The notes under the pieces: generated by a model
Told to the model about the DNA's origin: nothing
Database searches by the model: none
The model's input: only the letters and a program-made list of their open reading frames with translations
NCBI GenBank assembly: GCA_016722045.1
Contig: JADKGY010000001.1
Location: 186,001 to 250,000 of the forward strand
DNA length: 64,000 nt
Direction of reading: 5' to 3'
Source: Candidatus Opimibacter skivensis
GTDB taxonomy: Bacteria; Bacteroidota; Bacteroidia; Chitinophagales; Saprospiraceae
In this document: one piece after another, positions 25,601 to 34,418 of the stretch
Layout of the letters: each line of letters begins with the position of its first letter
Numbering within the stretch: position 1 is the stretch's first letter
Translations under genes and position numbers: made by a program

Positions 25601-27183
25601 TGGATAAAAGGTTTTGTGATCGGTGCACTTGATAAGATGACGATATAGATTCGATTTGGATCTACTGCGGTGACGGTCATTCTGCCCAAACCATCAGCAG
25701 TAATTCCTGTGCTCCAACCACTCATGCTCTGAGTAAATGTAGTTCCACCATCAGTGGATCGCCAGAATTCAGTGATACCTGATACTTGTTTCAGGCAGAA
25801 AAGAATATTCTCATTATCCGTTTTGAAACTGACATCAGGACATTGGGTATTGACCGTTGGAACTTGTATCCATGACTCCAGGCTTGTTGTAAGTGTAGCT
25901 CCTGCAGGTCCGGTGAATGTCCACTGAAATGCACCGGTGATGTTATTAAACCAGGAAGAAGAAACGAAATAATACGTTGTGCCGGTGCTTAATGTAAGCG
26001 TGATCAGCGGATCATTGTTACAATTGCCACCGCTATTGGCATCATCATCGGAGTAGAGATGATTGGCCGGAACACCGCATGGATTAAGGCCATTAAAACC
26101 ATTTTGATAAATGGAAGCAAATGCATCCCAATCTGAACCTGGCGTACACATTGCAAACGTGTAGCTTCCTGAAGTTGATACTGTAAATGGAAACACATGA
26201 TAATATTGATTTGTACCTGCAGTTGCCGTGCAGGTAGCACCGGTATTATTTCTGTTCCATGTTGAAGAAGTTGATGTCAATTCATTTAGATTGAAGACGG
26301 TGTTTTGGCTTATAGAACTGCCTGCCGGACTTTTTCTAAATAAACCATATTGTGTGGCTACGAAAATGGTGTTTGGATTGGAGGGTTTGATGATGATGGT
26401 GTTGACATTGCCCCATGTCATCTGCGTGATCGTCCATGTAGTGCCACCATTAGTAGATTGCATCCATAGGTTAGTAGTGCCGGCATAGACGATGTTAGGA
26501 TTCGTGGGATCAACCGCTATGGCTGTGCATGTGCTTATTGAATAATTGAGTGTGACACATGACCAGTTGAGTCCTTTATCAATGGATTTAAAAATGGCAC
26601 CGTCTTCAGGGCATGCGTAGAGTATGTTATGGTCAGAAGGTGCGACAGCGATAGCATATACATTTGTCTGCCACGGTGCAGGAGGTTGTGCTGCGTTGTC
26701 TTCTAACTTCCAGAATGTTTCAGAAGGACCTATTAAAGTCCATGATGAAGAAGGTGCTAAATTTCTATTGTGTGGATAAGCGGATGAATCCGGTTTATTC
26801 TGATGAAGCTGATGGATTGGATAAGAAAGATTTTCAGGTAGCAGAACATGTCCATCCGGTTGTACAAAAGCATCTATACTCATGCGCCATCGTTGATAAT
26901 AAAGAACATATGGATCTTCATTTTCTTCGCAGAATGTTTCAGTTTTCTGCGTTTCTTTTTTTTCAAAATCGGATTCTATTTCTTCCTCATATGCTGAAAC
27001 CTGTTCATCCAATTTAAAAACATCAATGTCTCTGATGCCGTTTTCTCCGTTATAAAAAGGTAAAAACCACGATGGGGTAGAAGAGGTTTTTGCAGGTAGA
27101 TACCAGAAGCCGACTTTTTGAGCCTGGATGGAAATGGCTATGAATGTAAGAAATGCAAAAGTTGTGTAAATATGTTTCGTCAT
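22672..27183 (-). CDS. giant exported BNR/PKD/LamG protein
   Basis: 1503 residues. Signal peptide, then sialidase-like BNR/VPS10 propeller units repeated through residues 150-1000 (KSIDKGLNWS, SIDGGASWTTL), with a pre-peptidase-C-like insert (CTPGSDWDAFASIYQ). Then a PKD domain (TWLWSFPGATYVSS), a LamG/concanavalin-like domain (ITLSCWIKPNG to WSHLALVVTGSTATVYLNGV), and a terminal AWENPSNWGCAGIPHANSTV module ending VIGQ. A canonical type A sorting tail is absent; the terminal module is common in Bacteroidota exported proteins. Likely a surface or secreted structural protein. No enzyme residues seen. Confidence 0.85.
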   Translation of the reverse strand: MTKHIYTTFAFLTFIAISIQAQKVGFWYLPAKTSSTPSWFLPFYNGENGIRDIDVFKLDEQVSAYEEEIESDFEKKETQKTETFCEENEDPYVLYYQRWRMSIDAFVQPDGHVLLPENLSYPIHQLHQNKPDSSAYPHNRNLAPSSSWTLIGPSETFWKLEDNAAQPPAPWQTNVYAIAVAPSDHNILYACPEDGAIFKSIDKGLNWSCVTLNYSISTCTAIAVDPTNPNIVYAGTTNLWMQSTNGGTTWTITQMTWGNVNTIIIKPSNPNTIFVATQYGLFRKSPAGSSISQNTVFNLNELTSTSSTWNRNNTGATCTATAGTNQYYHVFPFTVSTSGSYTFAMCTPGSDWDAFASIYQNGFNGLNPCGVPANHLYSDDDANSGGNCNNDPLITLTLSTGTTYYFVSSSWFNNITGAFQWTFTGPAGATLTTSLESWIQVPTVNTQCPDVSFKTDNENILFCLKQVSGITEFWRSTDGGTTFTQSMSGWSTGITADGLGRMTVTAVDPNRIYIVILSSAPITKPFIQKSTDAGLTWVTTCTGESSGLTGTSNLPLGMSNGQGFYDLDIMANPNNANDVIVATTTAYKSTDGGLVFNRIGGYGGSFNIHPDIQEMTATGTDTWIATDGGISYSTDFFTSTSNYFCRMKGIFSSDMWGFAQGWNENIIGGGRYHNGNTVMNENFAAGEAIRLGGGEAATGYYMIGRPRYIAFSDITPVITPVVKNGPSSTFSFTKSPNEDGYGSDWSDIEFLPYCYNHIFVGKDSVFYKSTDGGLSWAVVHDFGLERIKRYVISRSNPDVIYLSTYQSSGSIYRFRKSIDGGASWTTLTFPAGASGYRMTFAISATDENIIWMTSPSNTSGNRVFKSITGGSTWINLTTNTINGQSYKTIVHQYGTDGGVYLTGDNGKIFYKNNVMSDWAAFSTGLPVISNNKHVKPFYRDGKLRSAGDHGVWQVDFYEDAPPVAQPTVDKLTTSCPRDTFYFEDYSAFKQSGGTWLWSFPGATYVSSTSARNPKVLYSAVGTYDFALTVTNSMGSSSKTISQKIQVTANQCQPDTIPGKLLTLSAPGDYAQQSKAINISTNTITLSCWIKPNGIQVPFAGILFSANGGATGMNFRNNNQIGYHWADGSGSYNWAGGPTIPADEWSHLALVVTGSTATVYLNGVAYIRTAAHNAVTFDKVFQFGIDRSNTARNFKGKLDEICIYNRALSQNEVRELMNLTKNNPNPGSLPPADPSLIAYYQFNEGPGIPAYDKVGTNHAYLTGGAIKTDLSSSPVGGGVFQRIAVTNGGVKDFNTPGVELTFPPAGTYPNGDLVVSRINVPSDPLSAANVLPNAPVSYYVIRNYGTNTSFSSLTGMKLKNVQGTAAPFTLAPGTLQLFKRPSNADGMTWGTSIDNADVVTDNNSVGTVEFTSGLNVTSFSQFSIGLAPDCTTLFCWNGSVSTAWENPSNWGCAGIPHANSTVIINSGLTNYPVVSLSTQIKYLLLQKGATVDVVNGVTFAVIGQ

Positions 27184-27244
27184 CGATGCGGGAAGATACG
27201 AAATTGAAAGAGTTGTCGGGTATATAGAAGTTGATTCCGTAGGC

Positions 27245-27298
27245 GCAAATCAGAAATTTGCAAACGCCACGACGTAGGCACAGCCTACGCCGAACAAG
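27245..27298. repeat. 54-bp repeat with two hairpins, copy 1
   Basis: The unit holds GCAAATcagAAATTTGC and CGTAGGCacaGCCTACG, two short hairpins. The second copy is at 27328, 29 bases on, same orientation. Confidence 0.85.
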
Positions 27299-27327
27299 GT
27301 TTTTTTTAAAGAGGTGATTTAGTAGAT

Positions 27328-27381
27328 GCAAATCAGAAATTTGCAAACGCCACGACGTAGGCACAGCCTACGCCGAACAAG
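27328..27381. repeat. 54-bp repeat with two hairpins, copy 2
   Basis: Matches 27245-27298 base for base. It forms the 3' end of the KOW gene, giving the tail LFGVGCAYVVAFANF. Confidence 0.85.
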
Positions 27382-27545
27382 AATTTAGTTTTTAGTGGTC
27401 CGTTTTTTTGTTCAACAGTGATCGTGATGTGGCCAGTTTTGCTGGTGTTTATATCTCTTACTGTGCCGGATTTGCCAGCATGTGTTCCCCCGACTACCTT
27501 GCATTGGTCGCCGTCTTTAAGTTTTCCGGATAGGGTAGGTTTCAT
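27333..27545 (-). CDS. KOW-domain protein with repeat-derived tail
   Basis: 70 residues. The first 55 form a KOW motif (KDGDQCKVVGGTHAGKSGTV then RDINTSKTGHITITVEQKNG), an RNA- or ribosome-binding module seen in NusG and ribosomal proteins. The last 15 (LFGVGCAYVVAFANF) are translated from the 54-bp repeat and are unlikely to be original, so the native C-terminus was probably replaced when the repeat arrived. Confidence 0.78.
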   Translation of the reverse strand: MKPTLSGKLKDGDQCKVVGGTHAGKSGTVRDINTSKTGHITITVEQKNGPLKTKFLFGVGCAYVVAFANF

Positions 27546-27576
27546 TGTTTAATTTTCTATCGTAGTGTAATGTTTA

Positions 27577-28122
27577 TTATTTTTCAAAGAGTTTAAGGAT
27601 TTCTTTAAACGTCCATTCATTACCTCTTTCAAAAAAACTATAAGCTTTGTTCCAATCCTCTCCCTGTCCCCAGCCCACCATCGAAGATACAAGTTTAGTG
27701 TTTCCATTTCCGGCATCTGTGAATTGTATTATTTCCTGAAGGTTTTGATCGTTTTCTTTGACATTTGCGGCAAATCCATTATTCAAATTTACTTTTAATG
27801 TCAGCAATTCATACTCCAGGTAATTGATTATGCCTAGTTGGATGGATGAGCTATCGTCAGCCCTCTTCGTCTTGTCGTAATTTGTTCTGATGTGTCCGCC
27901 TGTTTTCATGGTGATTGATACTACAGGTGCGATCCATGTCTTCAGGCCTTCTTCGGTGCTGAAAAGTTTCCATGCTTCTTTCTTGTCCATTGGAATAATG
28001 ATGGAAAGTTGTAAAACTCTTTCTCCATATTGTGTCACATAGGAACTGTTGTTAACCTGTGCATTCACCGTCACTAAGGCTAAACAGGCAAGAATGGTAA
28101 ATAAAAAAAATCTTTTCATCAT
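27577..28122 (-). CDS. exported SRPBCC (AHSA1-like) protein
   Basis: 181 residues with a cleavable signal (LALVTVNAQ) followed by an AHSA1/START-like fold: IIPMDKKEAWKLFSTEEGLK and TWIAPVVSITMKTGGHIR at the start, VGWGQGEDWNKAYSFFERGN near the end. The fold makes a hydrophobic pocket for a lipid-like ligand. Export to the periplasm is unusual for AHSA1 proteins, which are mostly cytoplasmic. A CAAAACTA box at 28198-28205 (TAGTTTTG on the coding strand) may be its -7 element. Confidence 0.8.
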   Translation of the reverse strand: MMKRFFLFTILACLALVTVNAQVNNSSYVTQYGERVLQLSIIIPMDKKEAWKLFSTEEGLKTWIAPVVSITMKTGGHIRTNYDKTKRADDSSSIQLGIINYLEYELLTLKVNLNNGFAANVKENDQNLQEIIQFTDAGNGNTKLVSSMVGWGQGEDWNKAYSFFERGNEWTFKEILKLFEK

Positions 28123-28244
28123 GATCCTGATTATTGAGTTGATTAAAGAATAGTGGATAAGGATTATCCGCTTTTGTTTTGGAGCGAATTGCTAAGGCAA
28201 AACTATTCTAAATGGAAAGTCTCCCATTGTAAAAAATTTACCTG

Positions 28245-29060
28245 CTACCTGATCAGGCAATGATTTTCATCAAAGGTGCGGAGTGAAAGATATAGATCCG
28301 GGGTCATGCCGGTGAGCTCTTTGAAATCATGCGCAAAGTGAGCTGCATCATAGAATGGAAATTGATACAGGATATCCGTCCACTTGAAATTGGGTTTTTC
28401 TTTTGCTATACGGATGACTTTCTGCAACCTCATGATCCGTTGCAGGTTTTTTGGCGAAGTGCCCACCTGGCTTTTAAATAAAGAGAGAAAATGTTTATGT
28501 GAATAACCGGCTTTGCGTACCAATTCACTGATGGAGATATCTTCTTCAGCAAAGAAAATTTTGTTGGCGACATACATGACCGATTCATTCGTCAGGCAGG
28601 AACCGTCAAATTTTGTCCATAGATATTTCTCAATCGTATGTCTGATCCCTGTGTGATCTGATAAATCTGAAATGGAATTTCGTAGTGCTTTTAATTCCTT
28701 TTTCATCCAATCCGCTTCAACGACCACATCAGAAATCTTGTTGACAGGGAATTTGAAAAACGGATAAGCGCCTCCGGGTAAAAAACGGATACCGATCAGA
28801 TTGGTATCTGTCAATGACTGGATAATGATGGGGTGATTTTGCAGGCCGGCCACCCAGTAGTTTTTAAAATACTTGTCTGTCAGCAGCGTATCCTTATCGA
28901 GCGTCTTCTGTTTATTCCCAAAATTCAGGATCAACTCTATCACACCATTGGGTAATATCTTTGATTTCGTCGTATCATTCTCACCTTTTGAGATCCATAC
29001 AAACTGTATCCATTGATTGAGTGGGGGAGAAACGGGTAGTATGTGAAATTCTGTCTTCAC
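28245..29060 (-). CDS. AraC-family regulator with DUF6597-like sensor
   Basis: 271 residues. Residues 1-150 resemble the DUF6597 N-terminal domain (PPLNQWIQFVWISKG, ILPNGVIELILNFGN, LIGIRFLPGGAYPFF). Residues 170-255 form the AraC helix-turn-helix pair (ISELVRKAGYSHKHFLSLFK and DILYQFPFYDAAHFAHDFKE followed by TGMTPDLY). Soluble, with no membrane segment. No ligand or operon partner evident; the SRPBCC gene downstream on the same strand is a possible target. Confidence 0.85.
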   Translation of the reverse strand: MKTEFHILPVSPPLNQWIQFVWISKGENDTTKSKILPNGVIELILNFGNKQKTLDKDTLLTDKYFKNYWVAGLQNHPIIIQSLTDTNLIGIRFLPGGAYPFFKFPVNKISDVVVEADWMKKELKALRNSISDLSDHTGIRHTIEKYLWTKFDGSCLTNESVMYVANKIFFAEEDISISELVRKAGYSHKHFLSLFKSQVGTSPKNLQRIMRLQKVIRIAKEKPNFKWTDILYQFPFYDAAHFAHDFKELTGMTPDLYLSLRTFDENHCLIR

Positions 29061-29188
29061 CGAACTGCAAAGATGGAATTTTAATATGGTCGTATATCAA
29101 TATTCTTTTAAAATTTGCAGATACAGGAGAAACTGAATTCATAGAATTAAAGCCTGTACTGATCAAATGAATATTGCTAAAATTAATA

Positions 29189-29235
29189 CAAGATTAGGTA
29201 TGCTTCATGTCAGGTGCAAAACATACCTAATCTTG
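29189..29235 (-). terminator. hairpin terminator after di-heme lipoprotein
   Basis: CAAGATTAGGTATG pairs perfectly with CATACCTAATCTTG (14 bp, 19-base loop). On the minus strand it is followed by TATTAATTTT, a weak T tract, 13 bases beyond the stop at 29249. Confidence 0.6.
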
Positions 29236-29248
29236 CTTATCGGCTTAC

Positions 29249-29725
29249 TTAGTTTGTATAGATAGGGTGTGTTGAACTTCCGTGACAACTATTACATTGT
29301 CCTGAGGTAACTGCATCAGGCATATACCTTCTCGTTTGACCTACTACTGATGCAGGATATAATCCATTTCCAAAGTTGATGTTTTCGGTAGTGTAAAAAT
29401 TCCCCCTGGCATCTACCTGAATCGTATACGCTACTTTCCCCGTCCCATTTGGCCCGGTGTACAATTCTACCAGGCCGTTAGCTGAAGGACTATTGTTCAA
29501 TTGATTATAGATTGTGCCAGCGACGGTAAACCAGCCTTCACCTTCACCGCCTTTCTGGTGACAATTCATGCAGTTTTGTCCCATATTATGGCTTTCTGAA
29601 CTGCCATTGGTGCTTAGTTTTGCTTCACCTCCTCCTGTACTTCCTCCCTCGCTTTCCTTTCCGCAGGAAGTAAACATCAGTAGACCTGCAAATAAAGTGC
29701 AGAAGATTAAGATTGCCTTGTTCAT
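29249..29725 (-). CDS. di-heme c-type lipoprotein
   Basis: 158 residues. Signal and lipobox (LLMFTSCGK), a Gly/Ser linker, then CMNCHQ near residue 53 and CNSCHG near residue 147, two CxxCH sites for covalent heme. Between them is a carboxypeptidase-regulatory-like strand set (VAGTIYNQLNNSPSANGLVE to VDARGNFYTTENI). It is probably an outer-membrane or periplasmic electron carrier or heme-binding surface protein. No cytochrome maturation genes are adjacent. Confidence 0.8.
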   Translation of the reverse strand: MNKAILIFCTLFAGLLMFTSCGKESEGGSTGGGEAKLSTNGSSESHNMGQNCMNCHQKGGEGEGWFTVAGTIYNQLNNSPSANGLVELYTGPNGTGKVAYTIQVDARGNFYTTENINFGNGLYPASVVGQTRRYMPDAVTSGQCNSCHGSSTHPIYTN

Positions 29726-29913
29726 GGATTGAAATTTAGATTGTTAAACAAAATTCATTCGTAAACATTCCGGCATAACTTTTAATCTGGCAGATGTTTT
29801 TGTTAGTGTACATCTTCTGCTGTTCTATTAACTATGGCTATATATCGATTATTGCATGATGCTCCAATTGGCTATGAAAAATAAATTGTCGATGAATTTG
29901 GTCTGATTATATG

Positions 29914-30480
29914 TCAGATCCTCAGCGATCCGCGAAATCCTCTGGCGGCATAGTATGATTCTGCGCCGTTGTGATATACAAATACAGTATCGTAGCGACG
30001 GTCACAAAAAATGGCACCGCCAAGTTTTCGGATAGCAGCGGGTGTTTGTATCCAACTCGAGGTTTTTGTATCGAATTTTCCAAGTTTCTGCAATTCGCGA
30101 TATTGTTCCTCTGACAAGAGTTCAATGCCCATTTCTTCTGCCATATTCATAGCACTGTCATCCGGTTTATTTTCTTTCCTTGCTTCGAGTGCTTCATGAT
30201 CGTAACATATACTTCTGCGTTCTTTAGGGCTTTCAGGTGAACAATCATAAAAGATGTATTCATCTGTCTTCTTGTCATGGCCTACTACATCCGGTTCGCC
30301 GCCGGTACTTTCCATGGCATTGAGAGACCACAGTTTTGTAGGATTAGCTTCAAGCTTTGCTTGCACTTTTGCCCAATCAATACCTTTATGGCGGGGCATG
30401 TTTTTCTCAAAACGTGCTTTCAATGTGGTGAGCAATTCTTTGGCTTGTTCTGTAGACAAGCTCTTTTTATTATTCTTCAT
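29914..30480 (-). CDS. DUF4256 family protein
   Basis: 188 residues beginning with STEQAKELLTTLKARFEKNM, then WSLNAMESTGGEPDVVG, YIFYDCSPESPKERRSICYD and SSWIQTPAAIRKLGGAIFCD ending RGFRGSLRI. This run of motifs matches the DUF4256 family at its usual length. Cytoplasmic, function unknown. Single gene, with repeat-rich DNA on its 5' side. Confidence 0.88.
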   Translation of the reverse strand: MKNNKKSLSTEQAKELLTTLKARFEKNMPRHKGIDWAKVQAKLEANPTKLWSLNAMESTGGEPDVVGHDKKTDEYIFYDCSPESPKERRSICYDHEALEARKENKPDDSAMNMAEEMGIELLSEEQYRELQKLGKFDTKTSSWIQTPAAIRKLGGAIFCDRRYDTVFVYHNGAESYYAARGFRGSLRI

Positions 30481-30791
30481 GAAATTCTGGATTTTATTTA
30501 AGACTGCAGATTTAAGATTGCAGATTTAATTGAAGATTTTGGAATTAGGATTTTTTTGGCTTCCGGGTAGTTGATGTTGAGGTCGGTAATATAATGGGTT
30601 CGATTTCTTTTGTTTTTGAAACCTGGAAAGTAATTGTATTCATTCGTCATTCATTTTTTTTTCTTAGAGCTATATCTATATCATTTAGATGCCTGGTAAT
30701 ATACACAGTATAGAATATTCAAAAAATTTCGCAAATTCAGCAATCCAAAATCTAATCTGCAATCTTAAATCTTAAATTCATTCCGGAATCT
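30481..30791. repeat. 311-bp gap bounded by inverted AAGATTTAAGATT repeats
   Basis: At 30505-30545 the plus strand has GCAGATTTAAGATTGCAGAT repeats; at 30738-30785 the inverse (AATCCAAAATCTAATCTGCA, then ATCTTAAATCTTAAATTC). The 190 bases between hold no gene I can recognise. The same repeat family brackets the four-helix gene at 37383, so this may be an empty or decayed unit of the same sort. Confidence 0.6.
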
Positions 30792-33700
30792 TTATTTCTT
30801 TGGTCTCAATACCCTGACAGGATCCGCAGGCTGAGGGAGAAGATTTACTTCCTGTGTTTTTAGTAAATCTAATCCAACCTCAACGGCTTTTTCCAATTGA
30901 GGATCATGGCCTTCTATGACAGATTTTGCATCCTGTTCTACCAGTACATCAGGAGTTACTCCTTTATTCTCCACATCCCATTCGCCGGCCAGATTGTAAA
31001 ATCCACCACGAGGTGCTGTCATATATCCTCCATCGATTAGTCCCGGAACATCCCAAATACCTACAAGTCCACCCCACGTTTTAGTCCCCACCAAAGGACC
31101 AATTTTTCGCTCCTTAAACATGTAAGGCAACATATCTCCACCCGAACCGGCCATTTCATTGATGAGCATCACTTTGGGTCCCCAGATACCGGCATTCGGT
31201 GCCGTAAACGGTTGCTTTGTACCAATTGGATTGTTGAAATATCCCAACAGATTGCGTGAAAGTAAATCAACAATGTAATCCGCAATTGAACCTCCATGAT
31301 TAAACCGTTCATCGATAACAGCACCTTTTTTATTTTTTTGCGCAAAGTAATATCGATTGAAATTCGCATAGCCTTCTCCACCGGTATTGGGTAGCCATAC
31401 ATACGCCAGCTTACCATTCGAAAGTGAATCTACTTTTCTTCTGTTACTTTCTACCCAATCATCCTGACGCAGATCATCTTCGCTTTCAACAGGAACTACA
31501 GTTACCTCTTTAGCATCTTTTAGCGACGGATTAGTATTGATGGTGATACTGGTCTGCTTCCCGGCCATATGATCGAAATAGGAATACAGATTGACAGCCG
31601 TGTCGAGTGCAATGCCATTCACCGCTAAAATATAATCCCCGGCATTGACATTAATACCAGGTCCTTTTAAAGGTGCTTGTACAGTCGCATTCCAGCTTTC
31701 GCCTTTATAGATCTTTTTTATTCTGTAATGTCCATTTTCAACATTGATATCTGCACCAAGCAAGCCGATAGGAACTCTTTTAACTTCCGGGTAATCGCCA
31801 CCCCAAACAAACGAATGGCAGATAGATGTCTCGCCCCCAAAAATATCAAGTACATAATTAAGATCCGACCGATGCTTCACATCATCAATCCATGAAGAAT
31901 ATGTTTTATACGCCCAGTCCATATCCAGTCCATGAACATTCTTTACATAAAAATAATCACGCTCATATCTCCACGCTTCTCTGAACATCTGCTTCCACTC
32001 AAGCACCGGATCGATTTTTATTTCAATGCCTTTCACATTTAGACTCTCTTCTGCCGGGTCAGGTTTTTCTGCCACTTTAGAGATTACATATTGATTTGCA
32101 TTGGTACTATAGAGATATTTGTCTCCTTCGGCTGCGACCTGAAATCCGTTGATGCCATCCACCACTTCTTCAACTTTTCGTTTTTCCAATGTAAAGCGAT
32201 GCAATGTCAGGCCTTCTTTATTTGGCACTTGTTCTGTAAAAAGGATAATACCTTCTTTTGCCGATTCAAGTTGTGTATACACTTTTGAAGGAATGGGTAA
32301 TGCCAGTATTCTGTCCTGCAGTCCATCGAAATCTATTTTTACGGTTTCTATTTTCGTACTGTCAGGTTTTGGCGTATCCTTTTTCTTCTTTGAAGATTTG
32401 GTAATTACCGGCTCAGCAACAGTATCTTTTTTTATGATCTCATCATCACTTTCAGGTGCCAGTGGGGAAGCTTCATCTTTAGAAAGTACGGCTACATAAA
32501 TGGAACTGGTGACCGGATGATCAAAAGAAGACATGTCAAGCCATCCTACATTCATTCCGTAATCTATACTGGCCAGGAAATAAATGTATTTACCACTCTT
32601 ATCCCATGCCGGCATTTTGCAATTTGACATGCCGTCTGTCAATTGGAAAGACTTTTTCTGCTCTAAAGAATAAATGAATATAGCCGAATATTCATTGGTC
32701 AATCGTTTGGTATACGCCAGCCATTTTGAATCAGGAGCCCACTCACCATAAATGACATGTTCGGGATGCGTAAATCCTTCATTCGCTACTTCAGTAAACT
32801 GGCCTGTGCTGACATCTACAATCCACAAGGTTCTGTTCTCATTATAAAAGCTCAAATATTTTGAATCCGGGGACCATGTCGGATAATAATAAAATGTTGG
32901 GTGGTCTATTGCAATCTTCTTTTTCTCTTTGCCATATTGATCAGCGATGACTAACTGATATTCACCACCTTCATCGGAGAACCAGCTGATACTTTTTCCA
33001 TCCGGTGACCAGGCTACTGTTCTATCGGCTATGCCCTGGCTGTTTGTAATATTTCTTACGTCACCTTTTTTGGCCGGTATAGTAAATATATCGCCTCTTG
33101 CAGCCATCGCCACCCGCATACCATTAGGTGAGATAGCGTAATAATCAATATATTTTTCAATGGACGTCCAGTGTGGTCGTATCCAGGGAAAATCTCCATC
33201 AACATGAATAGAAAGTTTTACTGGTTTGTCTGTGCCGGGCGTATAGGTATACAAGTAGCCACCATTTTCGAAAATCAATTGGTGCGTATCTCCTTCAAGG
33301 TTTTTACAATCAAATTCCTTGAAGAATGTCAATTGTTGTAGTTTTTTTGATTGAACATCATAGGACCAGATATTCATTCCTAAATCTCGATCAGAGAGGA
33401 AGTAGATATGATCGTTGATCCACACTGGGTTGATATCTCTGCTGTTTTCCCACGGAAGTTTTTGGACTGCATAAGTTTGCATATCGAAAATCCGAAGCGG
33501 GGTATTTTGTCCACCTCTGTAATTTCTAAACTCCGACTCCCACGGAACAACTTCTTCGTACACAAACTGTTTTCCATCCGGTGAAAATTTACCATTACCA
33601 GCTCTGGGTAAAATAAAAGGTTTCGGATTACCACCTTTCGCGGAGATTTTCCACAACTGATCGGGATCAGGATAGGGTGCTCGGATACGACCAGATGCAA

Positions 33701-34076
33701 AATAAATCTCCGTACCATCAGGTGACCAACCTCTTACTAAGTCTGCAGTGGGATGCCATGTCAATCGAAGGGGCTCTCCACCGTTGATTGACACCACGTA
33801 TACATCTGTGTTTCCATCGTATTGTCCTGTAAATGCAATGGATTGACCATTGGGCGAAAATTGAGGATCGGCTTCAACACCTTCAAATGCAGTGATGCGT
33901 TTTACATTACTACCATCCAGGTTTGCGACCCAGATATCTCCGGCATACACAAATGAAATTTTGTCGTTACTTATCGCAGGATTCCTCAATAATCGGGTGT
34001 CCTGAGCAACTGTCATAGAGGTTATAAACAGTGTCAATAAGAAAATAAGCGCAAAAGGATAAATAGGCTTAATCAT
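30792..34076 (-). CDS. Tricorn-like S41 protease, exported
   Basis: 1094 residues. Signal peptide, then TolB/PD40-type propeller repeats (FSPNGQSIAFTGQYDG, WSPDGTEIYFASGR, WSPDSKYLSFYNEN) over residues 40-480, a Lys/Pro linker near 570, a tricorn core and PDZ-like domain at about 770-870, and a C-terminal S41 peptidase domain with VIDERFNHGGSIADYIVDLL and LINEMAGSGGDMLPYMFK, where the Ser of GSGGD is the nucleophile. Members degrade peptides in the periplasm or at the surface. Length is typical. Monocistronic by spacing. Confidence 0.93.
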   Translation of the reverse strand: MIKPIYPFALIFLLTLFITSMTVAQDTRLLRNPAISNDKISFVYAGDIWVANLDGSNVKRITAFEGVEADPQFSPNGQSIAFTGQYDGNTDVYVVSINGGEPLRLTWHPTADLVRGWSPDGTEIYFASGRIRAPYPDPDQLWKISAKGGNPKPFILPRAGNGKFSPDGKQFVYEEVVPWESEFRNYRGGQNTPLRIFDMQTYAVQKLPWENSRDINPVWINDHIYFLSDRDLGMNIWSYDVQSKKLQQLTFFKEFDCKNLEGDTHQLIFENGGYLYTYTPGTDKPVKLSIHVDGDFPWIRPHWTSIEKYIDYYAISPNGMRVAMAARGDIFTIPAKKGDVRNITNSQGIADRTVAWSPDGKSISWFSDEGGEYQLVIADQYGKEKKKIAIDHPTFYYYPTWSPDSKYLSFYNENRTLWIVDVSTGQFTEVANEGFTHPEHVIYGEWAPDSKWLAYTKRLTNEYSAIFIYSLEQKKSFQLTDGMSNCKMPAWDKSGKYIYFLASIDYGMNVGWLDMSSFDHPVTSSIYVAVLSKDEASPLAPESDDEIIKKDTVAEPVITKSSKKKKDTPKPDSTKIETVKIDFDGLQDRILALPIPSKVYTQLESAKEGIILFTEQVPNKEGLTLHRFTLEKRKVEEVVDGINGFQVAAEGDKYLYSTNANQYVISKVAEKPDPAEESLNVKGIEIKIDPVLEWKQMFREAWRYERDYFYVKNVHGLDMDWAYKTYSSWIDDVKHRSDLNYVLDIFGGETSICHSFVWGGDYPEVKRVPIGLLGADINVENGHYRIKKIYKGESWNATVQAPLKGPGINVNAGDYILAVNGIALDTAVNLYSYFDHMAGKQTSITINTNPSLKDAKEVTVVPVESEDDLRQDDWVESNRRKVDSLSNGKLAYVWLPNTGGEGYANFNRYYFAQKNKKGAVIDERFNHGGSIADYIVDLLSRNLLGYFNNPIGTKQPFTAPNAGIWGPKVMLINEMAGSGGDMLPYMFKERKIGPLVGTKTWGGLVGIWDVPGLIDGGYMTAPRGGFYNLAGEWDVENKGVTPDVLVEQDAKSVIEGHDPQLEKAVEVGLDLLKTQEVNLLPQPADPVRVLRPKK

Positions 34077-34153
34077 TTTAGTTGGATTTAGAAAGTGGGA
34101 GCAATATAATGTTTAAGATTGCAGAATTAAGATTGAATTTAAGATTCTTTTTA

Positions 34154-34300
34154 TTCACGTCAGGAGACGTGAAAAATATTGAGTTTAAGTCAGAGACTTA
34201 AACCAGCAATTGGTTGAAGATTTCAAAGTAAATTGAAGATTCTTTTTATTCACGTCAGGAGACGTGAAAAATATTGAGTTTAAGTCAGAGACTTAAACCA
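34154..34300 (+). repeat. REP family 2, two forward copies
   Basis: Copies at 34154-34205 and 34249-34300. Each is CACGTCAGGAGACGTG (hairpin), a short AATATTGAG spacer, then TTTAAGTCAGAGACTTAAA (second hairpin). Two palindromes per unit is the layout of bacterial BIME/REP elements. Both copies follow the same TCTTTTTA lead-in, which is part of an AAGATT-rich tract. Confidence 0.85.
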
Positions 34301-34366
34301 TCTTTTGGGTTGACTTAAACCATCTTATGGTGATTTTGTGCCGGGCGTGTATAAAAGAACGATCGT

Positions 34367-34418
34367 TGGTTCAAGTCTCTGACTTGAATCCAATATTCCT
34401 CACGTCTCCTGACGTGAA
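34367..34418 (-). repeat. REP family 2, inverted copy at transposase 3' end
   Basis: Inverted copy that ends at the base before the transposase stop codon (34419). With the forward copy at 34249 and the 66 bases between (GTGCCGGGCGTGTATAAAAG within), it makes a block that is repeated at 35041-35210. Confidence 0.85.

Noticed and set aside
22672..27183. Sialidase activity for the giant BNR protein
   Set aside because: The BNR pattern is structural here; the arginine triad and Asp/Tyr of true sialidases could not be located.
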